From the NCBI RefSeq assembly GCF_004745805.1, contig NZ_SRLQ01000002.1:62001-126000 (forward strand): a DNA stretch of 64,000 nucleotides. Direction: 5' to 3'. This DNA is from Mycolicibacterium sp. CH28. GTDB lineage: Bacteria > Actinomycetota > Actinomycetes > Mycobacteriales > Mycobacteriaceae. This document shows positions 40,839 to 51,011 of the stretch, piece after piece (within the stretch, counting starts at the first letter, position 1; each line of letters begins with the position of its first letter). The translations under genes were made by a program, and so were the position numbers. The notes beneath the pieces are model-generated. The model was not told where the DNA came from. It saw nothing but the letters and a program-made list of their open reading frames with translations, and searched no databases.

Positions 40839-42212
40839 GTGTCTGTTTCTGCAGCACTGACAGCTCACTCCCGCGGTGTTGAGCGGCTTCTGGCCAGCTA
40901 CCGCGCCATTCCGCCGAGCGCCTCCGTGCGCCTGGCCAAACCCACGTCGAACCTGTTTCGGGCACGCACCAAACGCGATGCCCCGGGTCTGGACACCTCC
41001 GGGCTCACCGACGTGATCCTCGTCGACCCCGAGGCCAAGACCGCCGACGTCGCCGGCATGTGCACCTATGAGGACCTGGTGGCCGCCACGCTGCCCTACG
41101 GCCTGGTCCCGCTGGTCGTTCCGCAACTCAAGACGATCACCCTGGGCGGTGCGGTAACTGGGCTGGGTATCGAGTCGACGTCGTTCCGCAACGGCCTGCC
41201 GCATGAGTCGGTCCTCGAGATGGACATCCTGACCGGATCCGGGGAACTGGTGACCGCGAGTCGCGACGAACACCCCGACCTGTTCCGAAGCTTCCCGAAT
41301 TCCTATGGCACGCTCGGCTACTCGGTGCGACTGCGGATCGAGCTGGAGTCGGTGAAGCCGTTCGTCGCGCTCAAGCACCTCCGATTCCATTCACTGGCCG
41401 ACCTGATCGCGGCGATGGACCGCATCATCGAGACCGGCGGCTACGACGGGGTGCGGGTGGACTATCTCGACGGTGTGGTCTTCAGCGCCGAGGAGAGCTA
41501 CCTGTGTCTGGGCATGCAGACCGCCACCGCCGGACCGGTCAGCGACTACACCGGCCAGGACATCTTCTACCGGTCCATCCAGCACGACACCGGCGTCAAG
41601 GATGACCGGCTCACCATCCACGACTACCTGTGGCGCTGGGATACCGACTGGTTCTGGTGCTCACGGGCGTTCGGCGCGCAGAACCCGCTGCTGCGCCGGC
41701 TGTGGCCGCGACGCTACCGGCGCAGCAGCGTCTACTGGAAGCTGATCGGCTACGACCAGAGGTTCAACATCGCCGACCGGATCGAGGCGCGCCACGGCCG
41801 GCCTCCCCGCGAACGCGTGGTCCAGGACGTCGAGGTGCCGATCGAGCGCACCGAAGAATTCCTGACGTGGTTCCTGACCAACGTGCCCATCGAACCGCTC
41901 TGGCTGTGCCCACTGCGGCTGCGCGACGAGACGGAATGGCCGCTCTACCCGCTGCGTGCCGGCCACAGCTATGTCAACGTCGGGTTCTGGTCGTCGGTGC
42001 CCGCCACGGACGTCGAAGGCCACACCAATCGGCTGATCGAGGACAAGATCAGCGATCTGAACGGACACAAGTCGCTCTATTCGGACTCGTATTACACCCG
42101 CGACGCGTTTGACGAGCTGTACGGCGGAGAAACCTACAAGACTGTCAAGAAAACCTACGACCCCGATTCACGGTTGCTCGACCTCTATGCAAAGGCGGTG
42201 CTAAGACGATGA
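40839..42212 (+). CDS. FAD-binding oxidoreductase (BfaB/TmsB-like)
   Basis: 457 residues with an FAD-PCMH domain (GLTDVILVDPEAKTADVAGM, VPLVVPQLKTITLGGAVTGLGIES) and a C-terminal substrate domain rich in Trp/Tyr. It resembles DHCR24-like reductases. Its stop overlaps the next methyltransferase start by 4 nt. In mycobacteria such pairs make 10-methyl branched fatty acids: the methyltransferase forms a methylene, the FAD enzyme reduces it. Whether this paralogue (Rv3719 type) does the same is inference. Confidence 0.87.
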   Translation: MSVSAALTAHSRGVERLLASYRAIPPSASVRLAKPTSNLFRARTKRDAPGLDTSGLTDVILVDPEAKTADVAGMCTYEDLVAATLPYGLVPLVVPQLKTITLGGAVTGLGIESTSFRNGLPHESVLEMDILTGSGELVTASRDEHPDLFRSFPNSYGTLGYSVRLRIELESVKPFVALKHLRFHSLADLIAAMDRIIETGGYDGVRVDYLDGVVFSAEESYLCLGMQTATAGPVSDYTGQDIFYRSIQHDTGVKDDRLTIHDYLWRWDTDWFWCSRAFGAQNPLLRRLWPRRYRRSSVYWKLIGYDQRFNIADRIEARHGRPPRERVVQDVEVPIERTEEFLTWFLTNVPIEPLWLCPLRLRDETEWPLYPLRAGHSYVNVGFWSSVPATDVEGHTNRLIEDKISDLNGHKSLYSDSYYTRDAFDELYGGETYKTVKKTYDPDSRLLDLYAKAVLRR

Positions 42213-43522
42213 CGACCTTCGATGCGAACCCGGCCCCCGCACCCGGAAGGCTGAGCCTTGCCGAGATCCTGGAGATCTTCGTGGACGGTAGTGACCTACC
42301 GCTGAAGTTCACCGCCTACGACGGCAGCAGCGCCGGGCCCGACGACGCCCAACTCCGCCTGGACCTGCTCAACCCGCGGGGCACCACCTACCTGGCCACC
42401 GCGCCGGGAGATCTGGGGTTGGCCCGGGCCTACGTCTCGGGCAGCCTCGACATGCACGGCGTGCCTCCCGGTGACCCGTACGAGTTGCTCAAGGCCCTTG
42501 ACCAGTCGATGGCCTTCAAGCGACCGCCGGCTCGCGTCCTGGTGGACATCGTTCGCTCGATCGGCATCGAGCACCTCAAGCCGATCGCGCCGCCCCCGCA
42601 GGAGGCGCTGCCCCGCTGGCGGCGGATGGCCGAGGGTTTGCGCCACAGCAAGAAGCGCGACGCCGAGGCCATCCACCACCACTACGACGTGTCGAACAGG
42701 TTCTACGAGTGGGTGCTCGGCCCGTCGATGACCTATACCTGCGCGTGCTATCCGAGCGCCGAGGCGACGCTGGAAGAGGCGCAGGACAACAAGTACCGGC
42801 TGGTGTTCGAGAAGCTGGGTCTCAAGCCCGGGGACCGGCTGCTCGACGTGGGCTGCGGCTGGGGCGGCATGGTCCGCTACGCCGCGCAGCACGGGGTGAA
42901 GACCATCGGCGTGACGCTCTCGCGCGAGCAGGCCGTGTGGGCGCAGAAGGCGATCGCCGAGGAAGGCCTGGCCGATCTGGCCGAGGTGCGCCACAGCGAC
43001 TATCGCGACGTGCTTGAAAGTGGTTTCGACGCGGTGTCCTCGATCGGGCTCACCGAGCACATCGGCGTTGCCAACTACCCGTCGTACTTCGGCTTCCTGA
43101 AGTCCAAGCTGCGCACCGGCGGCCTACTGCTCAACCACTGCATCACCCGCCCGGATAACCGCACCGGACCGAGCGCGGGCGGATTCATCGACCGCTACGT
43201 GTTCCCCGACGGGGAACTCACCGGTTCGGGCCGCATCATCACCGCGGTGCAGAACATCGGTCTGGAGGTGCTGCACGAGGAGAACCTGCGCCACCATTAC
43301 GCGCTGACGCTGCGGGACTGGTGCCGCAACCTGGTCGAGCACTGGGATGAGGCGGTCGCGGAAGTCGGCCTGCCCACCGCCAAGGTGTGGGGGCTGTACA
43401 TGGCCGGCTCGCGGCTCGGTTTCGAGACCAATGTCGTTCAGCTGCACCAGGTTCTGGCGGTCAAGCTCGGCGAGAAGGGTAACGACGGCGGACTGCCGCT
43501 GCGCCCGTGGTGGTCGGCCTGA
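42209..43522 (+). CDS. Cyclopropane-fatty-acyl-phospholipid synthase-like methyltransferase
   Basis: A 437-residue CFAS-family methyltransferase (Rv3720 type). AIHHHYDVSNRFYEWVLG, MTYTCACYPSAEATLEEAQ, LLDVGCGWGGMVRYAAQHG (SAM motif I), TIGVTLSREQAVWAQKAI and SIGLTEHIGVANYPSYF are diagnostic. It has an extra N-terminal domain of about 140 residues, as in UfaA1/TmsA. It should methylate or cyclopropanate unsaturated acyl chains in phospholipid and works with the oxidoreductase encoded just upstream. Confidence 0.93.
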   Translation: MTTFDANPAPAPGRLSLAEILEIFVDGSDLPLKFTAYDGSSAGPDDAQLRLDLLNPRGTTYLATAPGDLGLARAYVSGSLDMHGVPPGDPYELLKALDQSMAFKRPPARVLVDIVRSIGIEHLKPIAPPPQEALPRWRRMAEGLRHSKKRDAEAIHHHYDVSNRFYEWVLGPSMTYTCACYPSAEATLEEAQDNKYRLVFEKLGLKPGDRLLDVGCGWGGMVRYAAQHGVKTIGVTLSREQAVWAQKAIAEEGLADLAEVRHSDYRDVLESGFDAVSSIGLTEHIGVANYPSYFGFLKSKLRTGGLLLNHCITRPDNRTGPSAGGFIDRYVFPDGELTGSGRIITAVQNIGLEVLHEENLRHHYALTLRDWCRNLVEHWDEAVAEVGLPTAKVWGLYMAGSRLGFETNVVQLHQVLAVKLGEKGNDGGLPLRPWWSA

Positions 43523-43526
43523 CGCG

Positions 43527-43904
43527 TCAGACCGGATTGGGCGCGGACGGCTGACCGCAGCGGTTCTTCAGGTCCACCAGCGGCTGGCGGATACCGGCGA
43601 TATCGGCCTTCACTTGCGGGTTGGCGGCCATGTAGTTCTTCACCTGGACCAGCACCTGGGCGCGGGGCACACCGGCCAGGCTGGTGAAGAAGGCGTTCAC
43701 GTCGGGGTGGGTGAACAGATAGGCGGAGGTGGCGAACTGCACACCGGTGCGCACGCCCTCCAGGTCGGCGGCGGTGCAGTTCGGCGGCGCGTCAGGATTG
43801 GGGTCGGCGTTCGCAAACGGGGCAGCGCCGAACAGTGCGGTGGCAAGCGCACCGCCGGTCAGCGTCGCTGCCGCCAGCCGACGCACGATATGGGTCCTGA
43901 ACAT
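43527..43904 (-). CDS. Secreted hemophore-like protein
   Basis: A 125-residue exported protein: signal peptide AAATLTGGALATALFGAAPF cut after ANA, then a small helical domain with one Cys near each end (PPNCTAADL and NRCGQP), AYLFTHPDVNAFFTSLAG and NPQVKADIAGIRQPL. This is the mycobacterial hemophore-related (Rv0203-like) pattern, proteins that bind heme or stabilise envelope complexes. GAGGAACGG precedes ATG 43904. Confidence 0.85.
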   Translation of the reverse strand: MFRTHIVRRLAAATLTGGALATALFGAAPFANADPNPDAPPNCTAADLEGVRTGVQFATSAYLFTHPDVNAFFTSLAGVPRAQVLVQVKNYMAANPQVKADIAGIRQPLVDLKNRCGQPSAPNPV

Positions 43905-44072
43905 CGCTGATCCGTTCCTCTGCAACCACCGCCAAGGGGCAGGGATCGACACCACAATGTGTCCGATCACCGCCCCGCTGAACCCGATTGACGCTAGAGG
44001 GCGACGTCGCGGCGCGCTCCCCGAAAGCACTGGATTCAGCTATGCCACAGGAAAGGCACAGCTTCCGCCGCT

Positions 44073-44525
44073 CTATCTCTGGCATTCGTCAGTCGAATCA
44101 CCAAGGCCTGGTACCACTTCGGGGGCGGTCAGCGGATCCACCGCGCGCCGGGTGCGCCCGTGCCGGCTCTGGATGGCCAGGCCTTCCCGCGCCCAATACT
44201 CGAACCCTCCGATGAGCTCCCGCACCCGGGTATAGCCCAACTGGGTGAGGGCGAGGGCGGCGCGAGTCGAGCCGTTGCACCCTGGTCCCCAGCAGTAGAC
44301 GACGATGTCCGCCCCCAGGTCCGGCAGGTCGAGCGCGGCGCGTTGGCGCAGCTCGTTGCCGGGGATATGGATCGCGCCCGGGATGTGCCCCTGCTCCCAG
44401 GCCGCCAGTGACCGGGTATCCACGACCACCGGGGAAATGCCGGCCTGCCGCGCGGCGGCGAGGTCGGCAGGGTCGGTCTCGAATGAGAGCTTGGCGGCGA
44501 AGAACTCACGGGCAGTCAGGGACAT
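44073..44525 (-). CDS. Rhodanese-domain protein
   Basis: 150 residues; VVVDTRSLAAWEQGHIPGAI and the active loop VVYCWGPGCNGSTRAALAL place the first Cys as the persulfide carrier. ELIGGFEYWAREGLAIQ closes the domain. It likely transfers sulfane sulfur. It is divergent from the Lrp/AsnC regulator at 44620, which probably controls it. ATG 44525 chosen; the ribosome site is weak. Confidence 0.88.
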   Translation of the reverse strand: MSLTAREFFAAKLSFETDPADLAAARQAGISPVVVDTRSLAAWEQGHIPGAIHIPGNELRQRAALDLPDLGADIVVYCWGPGCNGSTRAALALTQLGYTRVRELIGGFEYWAREGLAIQSRHGRTRRAVDPLTAPEVVPGLGDSTDECQR

Positions 44526-44619
44526 ACCTTCGATCGAACAGCGACGCACATCTCGCGGGAATAGGTGATCACCGGATATTGGGCTGATCTCCCACCGAAT
44601 CGATGGGATTATTGGCCCT

Positions 44620-45078
44620 GTGTCGAACATTCAGCGGACAACACTGAATCACACCGACGAGCAGATCCTCGCCTGCCTGCAGTCCGACGGCCGCATCAGC
44701 ATTGCCGATCTGGCGCGGGCGGTCTCGTTGTCGCCCAGCTCGACGGCCGACCGGGTGCGGCGATTGGTCGACTTGGGCGTCATCACCAGCTACACCGCTG
44801 TCGTGGACGCCCAGGCCCTCGGTTATCCGATCACAGCGTTTGTGCGCCTGGCGTTTCCCTCCGGCAACTACAAGCCGGTCCACGACCTGCTCGCCGTCGT
44901 CCCGGAGGTGATCGAGGCGCATCATGTCACCGGCAACGACTGCTTCATCATGAAGGTCCTCGCGCGTTCGATGACCGACCTCGAGCGAATCACCGGCAAG
45001 CTCGCCACGCTCGGGAGCATCACGACGAGCGTCGTCTACTCCAGCCCGCTGCCGTCACGACCGATCCTCTCGGCCTGA
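44620..45078 (+). CDS. Lrp/AsnC-family transcriptional regulator
   Basis: 152 residues: N-terminal HTH (DEQILACLQSDGRISIADLA, LSPSSTADRVRRLVDLGVI) and a C-terminal RAM ligand domain (VIEAHHVTGNDCFIMKVLAR). It senses amino acids and is divergent from the rhodanese gene. GTG 44620 starts it. It converges with dnaX, 10 bp apart. Confidence 0.93.
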   Translation: MSNIQRTTLNHTDEQILACLQSDGRISIADLARAVSLSPSSTADRVRRLVDLGVITSYTAVVDAQALGYPITAFVRLAFPSGNYKPVHDLLAVVPEVIEAHHVTGNDCFIMKVLARSMTDLERITGKLATLGSITTSVVYSSPLPSRPILSA

Positions 45079-45088
45079 GCGGCTTCCG

Positions 45089-47038
45089 TCAGCCGTCGAT
45101 CTTGCGGGCGCCCAGCTCGTTCTGCAGCAGTTCGAGGGCCACTTCCTCGGGATCGCGGCGGGGCGCAGCGTCGTCGCGGCCCACTTCGGCGATCATGCTG
45201 TCCTCTTCGGCCCGCTGAGCCTCAACCGGGTCGGCCTCCGGCTCCGGCGGCAGTGGCTCGGCTTCCGGGGCCGGCTGTCCGACGCCGGCCTCGCACCGCA
45301 CCGCCCAGTTCACTCCGAGCGCATCCTTGAGCGCGTCACGGATGACATCGGCGTTGCGCTGCTCGGATAGCCGTTTGGCCAGCGGCGCCGACGGGTGTGC
45401 CAGTACCAAGGTATCGCCATCGACCGCCCGAACGATCGCGGCATCGAGCATGGCGTAGAGCGGCTTACTGCGATCGCGGACCTTGTCCCGCACCGTCGAC
45501 CACATGCTGCGCACTGCTGCCGCACCGGGTTCACCGGTCGCGGCCGGTGCCGTGGCCGGCTCGGGTACCGGCGGCGGGGCGGCGACGGGCGTCGGGGCGG
45601 CGACCGGCTCGGTGGTCGCAGGCGCGGGCGGGGCCGGCTCGACGACCGTCTCGCGCACCGGCGCCGGTTTCGGCGGCTCGGGCGCGGGCCGAGGCGGCTC
45701 GGGTGCCGGTTTCGGCGGCTCAGGCGCGGGCCGGGGCGGCTCGGGTGCGACCTTCACGGGTGCGGCGGCAGGTGCGGGCGTCTCGGGTGTCGGAACCGGC
45801 GGCGCGGCCTGGGTCTTACGCACGTACTGCTTGGCCGGCGCCGACGCCGCAGTTCCCATCGCGACCTCCGATGCGGGAATCGAGATGTCCAGCCGGGTCT
45901 CGATACGCTCGACGCGCTGCAATAGCGCCGCCTCGGTGTCGCTGGCCGACGGCAGCAGCAGCCGTGCGCACACCACCTCAAGCAGCAGCCTGGGCGCGGT
46001 CGCGCCGCGCATCTCCCCCAGCCCGGCATGCACCACCTCGGCGTAGCGGGCCAATGTCGCCGGGCCGACCCGGGCGGCCTGCTCACGCATCCGGTCCAGC
46101 ACATCGTCGGGGGCGTCGACCACACCGCGGCTGGCTGCGTCCGGGACCGCTTGCAGCACAATCAAATCGCGGAACCGCTCGAGCAGGTCGATGGCGAACC
46201 GGCGCGGGTCGTGGCCGGCGTCGATCACCGACTCCACCGCCCCGAACAGCGCGGCGGCATCACCGGCGGCCAGCGCGTCGACGGCGTCGTCGATCAGCGC
46301 CACGTCGGTGGCGCCCAGCAGTGCCAGCGCACGCTGGTAGTGCACTCGGTTGCCCTCGGCACCGGCCAGCAATTGGTCCAGAACGCTCAACGTGTCACGC
46401 GGCGAGCCGCCGCCGGCCCGGATCACCAGCGGATACACCGCGTCGTCGACAGTGACGCTCTCCGACGCGACGATCTTCTCGATCAACGTGCGCATGGTCT
46501 TCGGGGCCAGCAGCCGGAACGGGTAGTGGTGGGTGCGCGACCTGATCGTCGGGAGCACCTTCTCGGGTTCGGTGGTGGCGAAGACGAAGATCAGGTGCTC
46601 GGGCGGCTCCTCGACGATCTTGAGCAGCGCATTGAAGCCCGCGGTGGTGACCATGTGCGCTTCGTCGACGATGAAGATGCGGTAGCGGGACTGCGCCGGC
46701 GCGTAGAACGCCCGGTCGCGCAACTCACGGGTGTCATCCACACCGCCGTGGCTGGCCGCGTCGAGCTCGACCACGTCGACCGAACCCGGTCCGTTGGGTG
46801 CCAGCGCCACGCACGAGTCGCAGACCCCGCACGGTGTGGGTGTCGGGCCCTGCTCGCAGTTCAGCGACCGGGCCAGGATGCGCGCCGAGGACGTCTTGCC
46901 GCAGCCACGGGGGCCGGAGAACAGGTATGCGTGGTTGATCCGGTTGGCCGACAACGCAGTGCACAGCGGATCGGTGACGTGCTCCTGTCCCACCACCTCG
47001 GCGAAGGTTGCCGGCCGGTACTTGCGGTAGAGCGCCAC
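45089..47038 (-). CDS. dnaX: DNA polymerase III subunits gamma/tau
   Basis: A 649-residue clamp-loader ATPase. Walker A is YLFSGPRGCGKTSSARILAR; the zinc module is LNCEQGPTPTPCGVCDSC; Walker B is IFIVDEAHMV; the sensor includes FVFATTEPEKVLPTIRSRTH. Residues about 390-480 are a Pro-rich linker with a 42-bp tandem duplication, followed by a tau C-terminal domain. The GTG start at 47038 (VALYRKYRPATF) is the conserved one; the upstream frame has no homology. Confidence 0.96.
   Translation of the reverse strand: MALYRKYRPATFAEVVGQEHVTDPLCTALSANRINHAYLFSGPRGCGKTSSARILARSLNCEQGPTPTPCGVCDSCVALAPNGPGSVDVVELDAASHGGVDDTRELRDRAFYAPAQSRYRIFIVDEAHMVTTAGFNALLKIVEEPPEHLIFVFATTEPEKVLPTIRSRTHHYPFRLLAPKTMRTLIEKIVASESVTVDDAVYPLVIRAGGGSPRDTLSVLDQLLAGAEGNRVHYQRALALLGATDVALIDDAVDALAAGDAAALFGAVESVIDAGHDPRRFAIDLLERFRDLIVLQAVPDAASRGVVDAPDDVLDRMREQAARVGPATLARYAEVVHAGLGEMRGATAPRLLLEVVCARLLLPSASDTEAALLQRVERIETRLDISIPASEVAMGTAASAPAKQYVRKTQAAPPVPTPETPAPAAAPVKVAPEPPRPAPEPPKPAPEPPRPAPEPPKPAPVRETVVEPAPPAPATTEPVAAPTPVAAPPPVPEPATAPAATGEPGAAAVRSMWSTVRDKVRDRSKPLYAMLDAAIVRAVDGDTLVLAHPSAPLAKRLSEQRNADVIRDALKDALGVNWAVRCEAGVGQPAPEAEPLPPEPEADPVEAQRAEEDSMIAEVGRDDAAPRRDPEEVALELLQNELGARKIDG
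45665..45748. repeat. 42-bp tandem repeat in dnaX linker
   Basis: Two 42-bp units (45665-45706 and 45707-45748) differ at two positions and encode the PEPPRPAPEPPKPA linker repeats. A likely site of length variation between strains. Confidence 0.8.
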
Positions 47039-47087
47039 AGTCAGCAGGTTACTCAGGCGTACCGACTTGGCCGCTACGGAGGCCGTC

Positions 47088-48539
47088 TCAGCGCACGACC
47101 CGTAGCGTCTGCAGCGTCCGGTCGGCGGCGTATGCGACCCGCACACCGTCAGCTCGGGCCTTGCCGAGTGCGTCCAGCACGCTGTCGGTGATCTCCTCAC
47201 CAGGTGCCAGAACCGGTATGCCCGGTGGGTAGGGCGCTACCAGTTCGACGCTGACGCGGCCCACCGCCTGGCTCAACTCGACTGTCTCGGTCCGCGCGAA
47301 AAACGCATCCCGCGGTGCCATCGCTGTCACGGGGGTTATCTGGTAGGCCGCCCCAGCGACGACGGGCCGGGGTTGGCCGCGGTGTCGCTGCACCGACCTG
47401 ACGATCGTGTCGACCAGACGGGCGACGGTGTCGTTGGTGTCCGCCAGGGACACCTGGGCGACGATCATGTCGCGCTCGGCGGCCTCGACCGGAAGACCCG
47501 AAGCCAGCAAGTCATTCTCGACCGCTATTCCGTCAGCGCCGGTGCCGGACAGCACCAGCGTCAGCTTCAGCGGATCGACATGTGGTCCGTCCAGCACGAT
47601 GAGGCCCTCAACGCCGGAGAGTTCGTCGCGGGCAGCCCGCACCGCGGCAAGGGCCTCTCCCAGCAATAGCGGGCCGTCGCGTTCCAACAGGGCACGGGCA
47701 GCGTCGATGCTGGCGAGGATGGCGCCCGCCGGGCTGGTGGTGTGCGTCGCCTCCACTCCGGCGTCCAGTCCGGCCGGATCGATCCGCCCACCGTTGGCCA
47801 GCACCATGGCCGCTTGGCTCCACGCCGGTAGCGACTTGTGCGCGCTGATGACCATTGCGTCGGCACCCAGTTGGAGCGCATGGCGAGGCAGATCGGGGTG
47901 GAATCCGAAATGCGCCGCCCAGGCGGCGTCGACGATCAGCGGCACGTCACTGGCGTGCGCGACATCGGCCAGCCCTCGGATATCGCCGACGGTGCCGACA
48001 TAGGACGGGTCCCCCACGAACACCGCACGCACGTCGGGATACCGCCGCAGAGCATCGGCGACCGCGTCGGGCCGCACCCCGAGAGGCAAGCCGGTCGAGA
48101 CGTCGATCTCGGGAAGCACCCAGACCGGTGTGAGCCCGGCGAGGACCAGTCCCAGCAGCATCGAGCGATGCAGGGTACGGCTGATGACCACAGAGCCGTT
48201 GTCCGCTGCCTCGACGCCGGTTGCCCGGCCGGTGCCGGCGGCCACGGCAAGCGCTAGCGCCTGGTTGACGTGTGTCGCCCCGCCCACGGAGAAACGGCAG
48301 ATATCGGCACCCCAGAGCTGCGCAGCGAGCCCTTCGGCCTCAGCCAGGACGCCCCGGCTCAACTTCATCGTGTCCAGACCGGCGTACAGCGGCACGTCCC
48401 CGGCGATGACATCGCCGACAAGATCACGCCGTTGCTTATGCCCCGGGATGGTGAACGGCGTCGGCGGGTCTTCGTAGAACCGCAACCACGCATCGAACAG
48501 TGGGGCTCTGGTGCGCAATCCGCGTGGATCGGAGGGCAT
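47088..48539 (-). CDS. Orn/Lys/Arg decarboxylase-family PLP enzyme
   Basis: A 483-residue fold-I decarboxylase: FTIPGHKQRRDLVGDVIAGD, FSVGGATHVNQALALAVA, VWVLPEIDVSTGLPLGV, PLIVDAAWAAHFGFHPDLP and the PLP Lys in VISAHKSLPAWSQAAMVL. The C-terminal MAPRDAFFARTETVELSQAV domain follows, ending in PPGIPVLAPGEEI. It would make cadaverine, putrescine or agmatine; specificity cannot be told. It lies between dnaX and the aminotransferase, where recalled M. tuberculosis has no gene. Confidence 0.9.
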   Translation of the reverse strand: MPSDPRGLRTRAPLFDAWLRFYEDPPTPFTIPGHKQRRDLVGDVIAGDVPLYAGLDTMKLSRGVLAEAEGLAAQLWGADICRFSVGGATHVNQALALAVAAGTGRATGVEAADNGSVVISRTLHRSMLLGLVLAGLTPVWVLPEIDVSTGLPLGVRPDAVADALRRYPDVRAVFVGDPSYVGTVGDIRGLADVAHASDVPLIVDAAWAAHFGFHPDLPRHALQLGADAMVISAHKSLPAWSQAAMVLANGGRIDPAGLDAGVEATHTTSPAGAILASIDAARALLERDGPLLLGEALAAVRAARDELSGVEGLIVLDGPHVDPLKLTLVLSGTGADGIAVENDLLASGLPVEAAERDMIVAQVSLADTNDTVARLVDTIVRSVQRHRGQPRPVVAGAAYQITPVTAMAPRDAFFARTETVELSQAVGRVSVELVAPYPPGIPVLAPGEEITDSVLDALGKARADGVRVAYAADRTLQTLRVVR

Positions 48540-48551
48540 GTACCAGGGTGC

Positions 48552-49928
<1,377 letters not shown>

Positions 49929-50010
49929 ATCGCGAGTGTAATACCCACACGGAGTGGTCCGGTCAGGCAGTCGGGGCGAGCGACCTCCCGGGTCGGCTAC
50001 CATTGCCGAC

Positions 50011-50096
50011 GGAGGATTCGCCTAGTGGCCTATGGCGCTCGCCTGGAACGCGGGTTGGGTTAACAGCCCTCAGGGGTTCAAATCCCCTATCCTCCG
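50011..50096 (+). tRNA. tRNA-Ser (GGA anticodon)
   Basis: Class II tRNA of 86 nt. Acceptor GGAGGAT (50011-50017) pairs with ATCCTCC (50089-50095) with discriminator G. The anticodon loop in CGCCTGGAACGCG gives GGA, followed by a long variable arm and T-arm GGGGTTCAAATCCCC. CCA is not encoded. It reads UCC/UCU serine codons. Confidence 0.95.
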
Positions 50097-50102
50097 CACC
50101 AC

Positions 50103-50148
50103 TCCGGGGTGCGATCGGGCAAGGCAAAACGCCTGATCGCACCCCGGA
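50103..50148 (+). terminator. Hairpin terminator after tRNA-Ser
   Basis: Perfect 14-bp arms TCCGGGGTGCGATC (50103-50116) and GATCGCACCCCGGA (50135-50148), extendable by GGGC/GCCT inside. It separates the tRNA from lucA. Confidence 0.8.
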
Positions 50149-50167
50149 TTCAAGCTTTAGGAGGGGC

Positions 50168-50863
50168 ATGAGCCGCGTCGCCGCGACTGCAGTGCACCTC
50201 ACGCTGTGGGTACTCGCCGGCGTCCTGTACGTCCTGTTCGTCCTGCCCCGGTGGTGGGAACTGATGGGCGAAACCTCGCACACATTGGGCACGGTGTTGC
50301 GCATCGTCGCCGGCGTGCTGTTCGGGCTGGCCGCCCTGCCGGTGCTGGCCACCCCGCTGCGGACCCGCAGTCCCGAGCTCACCCCCTCGCCGTTGGCGGC
50401 GCGGCTGCGGGTGTGGTCGGTGATCCTGCACGTGCTGGCCGGTGCGCTGATCGTCGGGACGGCGGTCGCCGAGATCTGGGTGAGCCTGGACGCGGGCGGA
50501 CCATGGTTGTTCGGGGTCTACGGCGCGGCCGCGGCGGTGGCGATCCTCGGGTTGCTGGCGTTCTCTCTGGCATACACCGCTGAGCAGCCGCCAAAGCCGC
50601 CCAAGGCCAAAAAGCCCAAGAAACTCAAGAAGGCCGACGAGGTCCCCGAGTCAGAGGTGTCACAACCCGACGAACCAGCCGAGCCCGAGACGGCCGCCGC
50701 GGACGGCGAGTCGGTCGAGGAATGCGAACCTGAACCCGAACCCGAACCCGAGCCCAAGCCCGACGCCGAACCTGCTGCCGGACTCCGCAACAAACGCCCG
50801 ACCGGCAAGACCAGCCACCGACTGCGTCGTCGCAACCGCGGAGACGTCGCGCTCGACGACTGA
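50168..50863 (+). CDS. lucA: Lipid uptake coordinator A (LucA, Rv3723 type)
   Basis: A 231-residue membrane protein with about four helices (AVHLTLWVLAGVLYVLFVLP, IVAGVLFGLAALPVLATPL, VILHVLAGALIVGTAVAEIW, YGAAAAVAILGLLAFSLAYT) and a charged cytoplasmic tail: Lys/Pro-rich (PPKPPKAKKPKKLKK) then Glu/Pro repeats. In M. tuberculosis LucA stabilises Mce1 and Mce4 importers for fatty acid and cholesterol. AGGAGGGGC precedes ATG 50168. The tail is low complexity and probably variable. Confidence 0.88.
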   Translation: MSRVAATAVHLTLWVLAGVLYVLFVLPRWWELMGETSHTLGTVLRIVAGVLFGLAALPVLATPLRTRSPELTPSPLAARLRVWSVILHVLAGALIVGTAVAEIWVSLDAGGPWLFGVYGAAAAVAILGLLAFSLAYTAEQPPKPPKAKKPKKLKKADEVPESEVSQPDEPAEPETAAADGESVEECEPEPEPEPEPKPDAEPAAGLRNKRPTGKTSHRLRRRNRGDVALDD

Positions 50864-51011
50864 CATCGCGGGCACCGGCCAATCCCCCGTCGCCCCAACA
50901 ACTTCGGTGGATCGCCGCGCTTGAAATCGGTGGCTGTGGGTTTGCTCACGACTTGCCGTTTCCCTCGGCGTGCCACAGGCAACCGAGGTCAACGGGTGTC
51001 AACATGCAGCG

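Noticed and set aside
47039-47200. N-terminal extension of dnaX to 47200
   Set aside because: The extra residues have no DnaX character and the conserved start motif begins at GTG 47038.
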